DNA of 64,000 bases from positions 1,054,001 to 1,118,000 of the forward strand of contig CP021230.1 in the NCBI GenBank assembly GCA_003999685.1, written 5' to 3'. This document shows positions 60,250 to 64,000 of the stretch, one piece after another (position 1 is the stretch's first letter; every line of letters starts with the position of its first letter). The DNA comes from Taiwanofungus camphoratus (Eukaryota > Basidiomycota > Agaricomycetes > Polyporales > Taiwanofungaceae). A program made the translations under genes and the position numbers. The notes under the pieces were generated by a model. The model made no database searches and was not told the DNA's origin. It saw nothing but the letters and a program-made list of their open reading frames with translations.

Positions 60250-60890
60250 TTTTTGATAGTATATACTGGTCTGCTCATTGATAGGTCCAATACAACTCTA
60301 TACCTCAAAATTGCATATTTATGGTCTCTCACCCCCTTTTTGGTTGTACTGGCAAGTTTTGAAGGTCCAAATGTTGTAACAAGAACTGAGAACTTCACTC
60401 CATCACTAGAGAGTGCCCTCATTTGGTGGACAGGTGCACTACATGTGTCTAATCACATCTTGGCCATCCAGCCTTCCTATCTGAGAAGAACAATGGGATT
60501 TCCGATGATAAAAGGCCTGTATGACACTTTGAAAGCCCCATTGTAGGGAAGCAGCCCTCCACACTCTAGAATGCATGCCAGCAGTATCATCTAGCATCCT
60601 TTTGACATCCTATGAGTCTGAACCTTTGGTTGAGAGAAACTGAGCAAGGACACTTTGGTTTTCAGTCTTCGATTCTCAGTTCTAGTTATTGGTCCCTTGG
60701 TCTGGAGTCCTGGCCTCTTGCCCATAACATCTGCATGATCTCTTCACATTGCCTACACCCTCTACACATCTGCTTGACTGTTCAGTGCTCCCAGATCCCT
60801 GTTCCTTTCAAGTCTTGCTAGATAGCCCATCTTCTATGTGATGATCTTCAGATAAGCATCACCTTCTCTGTGCCACTCTCCAGTAATTGA
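60250..60890 (-). mobile_element. Internal fragment of an LTR retroelement, copy 1
   Basis: This segment matches 62150-62770, in the same orientation and order (both share GTTGTAACAAG, TGTGTCTA.TCA, AGAACAATGGGATT and CATGCCAGCAG). It lies directly inside the LTR at 60907-61377 on the minus strand, as a gag-proximal region would. No polymerase or integrase domain is visible. The family is probably Ty3/Gypsy-like, but that is uncertain. It is a broken fossil. Confidence 0.5.
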
Positions 60891-60906
60891 TACAAGCTGG
60901 TATCAA

Positions 60907-61377
60907 TGACCGTGAAGCCTTGAATGTGAGGGCCTGACTACGAGAGATAGTAGCAAGGACTTAAGGACGATCTGTTGTTCTCTGAGCGAAGTCGATGTGC
61001 ATTGAGCGAGTACTCAGGTACAAAGTGAAAGGTTGCAAGATACGAGTATAGGATTGCTAGTGAATGCTAGCTACCTGGTAACCAGATCGAACTTAAGGTT
61101 CGACCTACAAAGTACAGGGCCTTATATACATATTCTACTCTGTGCACGGACCATGGCATGTGATCTAAGAAGTAGCATGAGTAAGTGTAAGTAAGGTGAT
61201 ATGAGTCATTGGGCCATATTAGCAATATGTGTGTGTAAAACGGAATGTGTGAGCGAGGCCTGATATGAGTTAGTGTCCATGAGTAAGTGGGGCCTGTCCG
61301 AGCTCATACAGTAAGCAGTCATGAGTCAATGGACTGCATGAAGAAGCTGGACCTACCCGATGATATGCTCTATAACA
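60907..61377 (-). mobile_element. Long terminal repeat of a retroelement
   Basis: Read on the minus strand, it begins TGTTATAGAGC and ends CGGTCA, i.e. TG..CA termini, 471 bp. A G-rich stretch (AGTAGGGGTTGGAG) precedes it, like a polypurine tract. A short self-complementary segment with GATACCAGCTTGTATC follows, where a primer site would be. A TATATA-like box lies within (GTATATAAGGC). A diverged relative is at 59838-60115. It is a fossil, probably Ty3/Gypsy-like and of moderate to old age. Confidence 0.65.
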
Positions 61378-61599
61378 CTCCAACCCCTACTGGGTATGAC
61401 CCAGAGAAGCTGAAAGGCTATAGAACTAGTTAGTATGCAAGGTGAGTCAGCAGCAAAGGGTTCCTGATCTCAAATTGGTCAAAAGACATCATTAAAGGTT
61501 TTTGATGATCTACAACGTGTGTCGTGACTACTTGACATAGCTTCAATGTGCTACTATGATGTACTGTACTAAGGAGCAGCTAAATGTGAGAACTTAGCT
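61378..61599. other. Spacer between the LTR and the minisatellite
   Basis: Repeat-associated sequence without coding signal. Nothing further is recognised. Confidence 0.4.
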
Positions 61600-61760
61600 G
61601 AACGCAACCCTTCAATGTGACTCAAAGGCAGACGTAAGACTAGATGCAACCCTTTGACAAATATTGAAGATGGACTGAGATGCAACCCTTCAAGATACTG
61701 TAGAAGGCGGATAATAAATGCAACTCTTTGAACGTAATCGAAGACGGAAAGACATTGTAG
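61600..61760. repeat. Minisatellite-like array, about 37-43-bp units
   Basis: The core GCAACCCTT (or GCAACTCTT) recurs at about 61603, 61646, 61682 and 61719. Each is followed by a diverged GA-rich half such as GAAGATGGA or GAAGGCGGA. Units vary in length and sequence. A similar array starts in inverted orientation at the very end of the window. Confidence 0.6.
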
Positions 61761-62150
61761 AACGCAGTAGAAGACTGACTCGAAGGGGCTTTTCTTGAGC
61801 TCTGCAGGATGGGGGAAAACTTCTCTGTTGTTTTGAGACATCATACATCACGTTTATACTACTGTACTATAATGTAAGGTGCATCGGGAGTGGCGTAGTA
61901 TGAGTGGCATCCTAACTACTTGTGTACCATGAACTATGGAGTAGCTTGTAGGGAGAGTGGCTACTGTACTGACGTCACTAGAAAGGCTGAGACAAAGGGA
62001 CATACATAAAATAGACTAAGACGAAACCTGTGGCTGTAGTGTTATTGAGTGCATCGAGTGGCGCGTCGAAGCTGATCAAGCAATATTGGGGTGGCATGAC
62101 CAGTCACGTGCAAAGACATTTGAGTGGCAACTGCATGTGGTGTATTGTGC
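61670..62150 (-). repeat. Left arm of a large inverted repeat
   Basis: Its reverse complement matches 63550-64000 over almost the whole length. Shared blocks include ACACGCAGTTGCCACTCAA (with small changes), GACGCGCCACT, AAGTAGTTAGGATGCCACTC and GAAGTTTTCCCCCATCCT. By eye, identity is roughly 85-90 percent. It borders the second internal fragment (62150-62770), so it probably belongs to the same retroelement family in two orientations. Fossil material. Confidence 0.7.
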
Positions 62151-62770
62151 ATAGAGAGAACGGTGATAGGTCCAGTACAACTCCATGCTCTGAATTTGCG
62201 TATTTTTGATCTTCCACCCCTTTCTCAGAATCTACTGCTGAGTTTTGAAAGTCCGAATGTTGTAACAAGGACTGAGAGCTCTATTCCTTCACTAGGGAGT
62301 GTCCTAACTTGGCAGGCAGATGTGCTACATGTGTCTACTCATGCCTTGGCAATCCGGCCTTTCTATTCAGGAAGAACAATGGGATTCTGATGATAGAAGG
62401 TCTGCCTGACACTCTGGAAGTCCTGTTGAAGAGAAGTGGTCCCTCACGCTCTAGAATGCATGCCAGCAGCCTCCCCTAGCATCCTCCTGACCTCTGATGA
62501 GTCTGGGCCATTGGTTGAGATCAACTGAGAAAAGATACTTCAGTTTTCAGTCTTTGGTCCTCGGTTCTGATTCTCGGTCCCTCAGTCTGGAGTCTCGGCC
62601 TCTTGTTCATGATGTCCATATGATCCCTTGGTATGGCCTAGACCCTTTATGCATCGGCTTGATGGTTCAGCACTCCTAGGTCCCTGTTCCTCTCAAGGTC
62701 TGGTTAGATAGCCCATCTTCCATATGATGATCTCTAGATAAGCATCCCTCACCCTGTGCCATTCCCCAGT
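62150..62770 (-). mobile_element. Internal fragment of an LTR retroelement, copy 2
   Basis: A second copy of the segment at 60250-60890, same orientation, roughly three quarters identical by eye. It is joined to the inverted-repeat arm rather than to an LTR like that at 60907. The two copies therefore come from separate, old insertions or from different members of one family. Broken fossil; no enzyme domain is seen. Confidence 0.5.
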
Positions 62771-63549
62771 AACCTTTCTACTGCATTCAGAGTCCCTGTT
62801 TCATGTCCTACTTCAGTTTAGTTCCCCATATGGTACGCTGATCGGATTCTAGATTTTACGATTTTCAGTTTGTTTTTGGTTTCTTTGGTTTTATTTTGCA
62901 TAAGATACTTTGACACCACGGACCCCTTATGTAGTCTCCTGTATCTACCAGATGGGAGAGAAGATACGTGCTCCTGTCTTGTCTCACAGAATCTACAGAC
63001 TTGTCCCCCAGAGTTCAGATTAGGGCTTCCCCTGCTCTAAGGCTTCCCTACAGTCTGACAAGGTTTCCCTCCATTGTATCTACGCATTTCATCAGCCAGC
63101 AGTCCTATTATATCGTATATCACAGCAGTTCTACGTCCTCTACATCCTACATTCCCAAAGTTGGAGTAACTTCGGTCTGAGTAACCAGCCCCCCTCCTTC
63201 TCCTCATCCGGCATGCCTTTGCCCTCATTATACCCCGTAGGCACGTGTTGTGTACAGTTCAGTCTATCAGTTATTGGCTACGCCAGCTCTACGTCCCATT
63301 CCTATGCCAGCAGCCCTCAGCAGTATCCCCTCTCCTGATTACATCGGTGATAGGCGCCAGGCCCTTCTAGGCCCCGCGGAGCACCCTCACTCGACCCTAG
63401 GACCTTAGTCATGGCTTCGACGCCACTCGATGTGTCCGATACAGCCCGAAAAGCCACCGCAGGACTCTCTGATAGCCTCAAATCACGCCACCGCCACTCT
63501 GCCAGTTCCGGTCCGATGTTCCGGTGTACCAGTCCCTCTACGCACGATA
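62771..63549. other. Repeat-region stretch with a possible gag-like leader
   Basis: A short frame begins near 63412 (MASTPLDVSDTARKATAGL) and runs toward the inverted-repeat arm. It may be the start of a gag-like protein of the element on the + strand. Much of the rest is pyrimidine-rich and uninformative. Considered a fossil. Confidence 0.35.
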
Positions 63550-64000
63550 CGCCACACGCAGTTGCCACTCAATGTCCTCACACGTGACCGGTCTCGCCAC
63601 TCCGATATTGCTCGATTTGCTACGACGCGCCACTTGATGTACTCGATAATGCTACGGCCCCAGGTCTTGTCTTAGTATATTTCATGTATGTTCCTTTGTT
63701 TCAGCCTTTCTAGTGACGACAAGTAGCCACTCCCTCTACAGGCCACTCCATAGTTCGTAGTACGCAAGTAGTTAGGATGCCACTCGTACTATGCCACTCC
63801 CGATGCACCTTACATTATAGTACAGTAGTATAAACGCGATGTATGGTGTCTCGGAACAACAGAGAAGTTTTCCCCCATCCTACAGAGCTCAAGAAGAGCA
63901 CCTTCGATTTAGTCACCTACTGCGTCCTACTGCGTCCTTCCGTCTTCGATTACGTTCGAAGAGTTGCGTCTACTATCCGCCTTCTACAGTATTCTGAAGG
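63550..64000 (+). repeat. Right arm of a large inverted repeat, cut by the window edge
   Basis: It matches the reverse complement of 61670-62150. It runs off the window in the minisatellite part (GAGTTGCGTCTACTATCC). The full length and the end of the element lie outside the window. Confidence 0.7.

Noticed and set aside
61600-61760. CRISPR-like array
   Set aside because: Units differ in length and sequence, there are no uniform spacers, and the genome is eukaryotic.

Overview
This is a nuclear contig from a basidiomycete fungus, most likely an agaricomycete. Genes are split by many short introns (about 45-80 nt) with GT..AG ends. A tRNA-Leu gene carries its own intron. The gene set is typical of mushrooms: a GH71 alpha-1,3-glucanase, F-box/LRR proteins, BTB proteins with long disordered tails, a homeodomain-like protein and a microbial-type PARG. 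All exon structures were read by eye from splice signals and family knowledge; nothing was searched or computed.

Left housekeeping block (0.2-17 kb): INO1 (-), TIM50 (+), cytosolic asparaginyl-tRNA synthetase (-), DPH5 (-), ERV2-type sulfhydryl oxidase (+), GH71 glucanase (-), an F-box/LRR gene (+) and LSM4 (-). They are packed as divergent and convergent pairs with little space between them.

Accessory block (17-34 kb): four tandem paralogues of a DUF4097-like repeat protein, all on the + strand with matching intron positions. The first two have an N-terminal membrane anchor; the last two seem to have lost it. A predicted membrane protein gene lies between copies 1 and 2. The array is followed by a microbial-type PARG gene, a broken BTB gene and an intact BTB gene. 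This is the most unusual part of the window.

Right gene block (34-59 kb): three small or unrecognised genes, an F-box gene, the SFC1 mitochondrial carrier, a homeodomain-like gene lacking the DNA-contact Asn, a PKA catalytic subunit, an ArsB/CitMHS-type transporter, the SWR1 ATPase, an odd kinesin-like gene (probably frameshifted), COX14, acylphosphatase and tRNA-Leu(AAG). COX14 appears to need a 2-nt microexon, and LSM4 has a first exon that is only the start codon.

Right end (59.4-64 kb): an AT-richer, gene-free stretch made of old LTR-retroelement debris. It holds one clear LTR, a second diverged LTR-like copy, two copies of the same internal segment, an inverted pair of about 450-bp segments and a short minisatellite.
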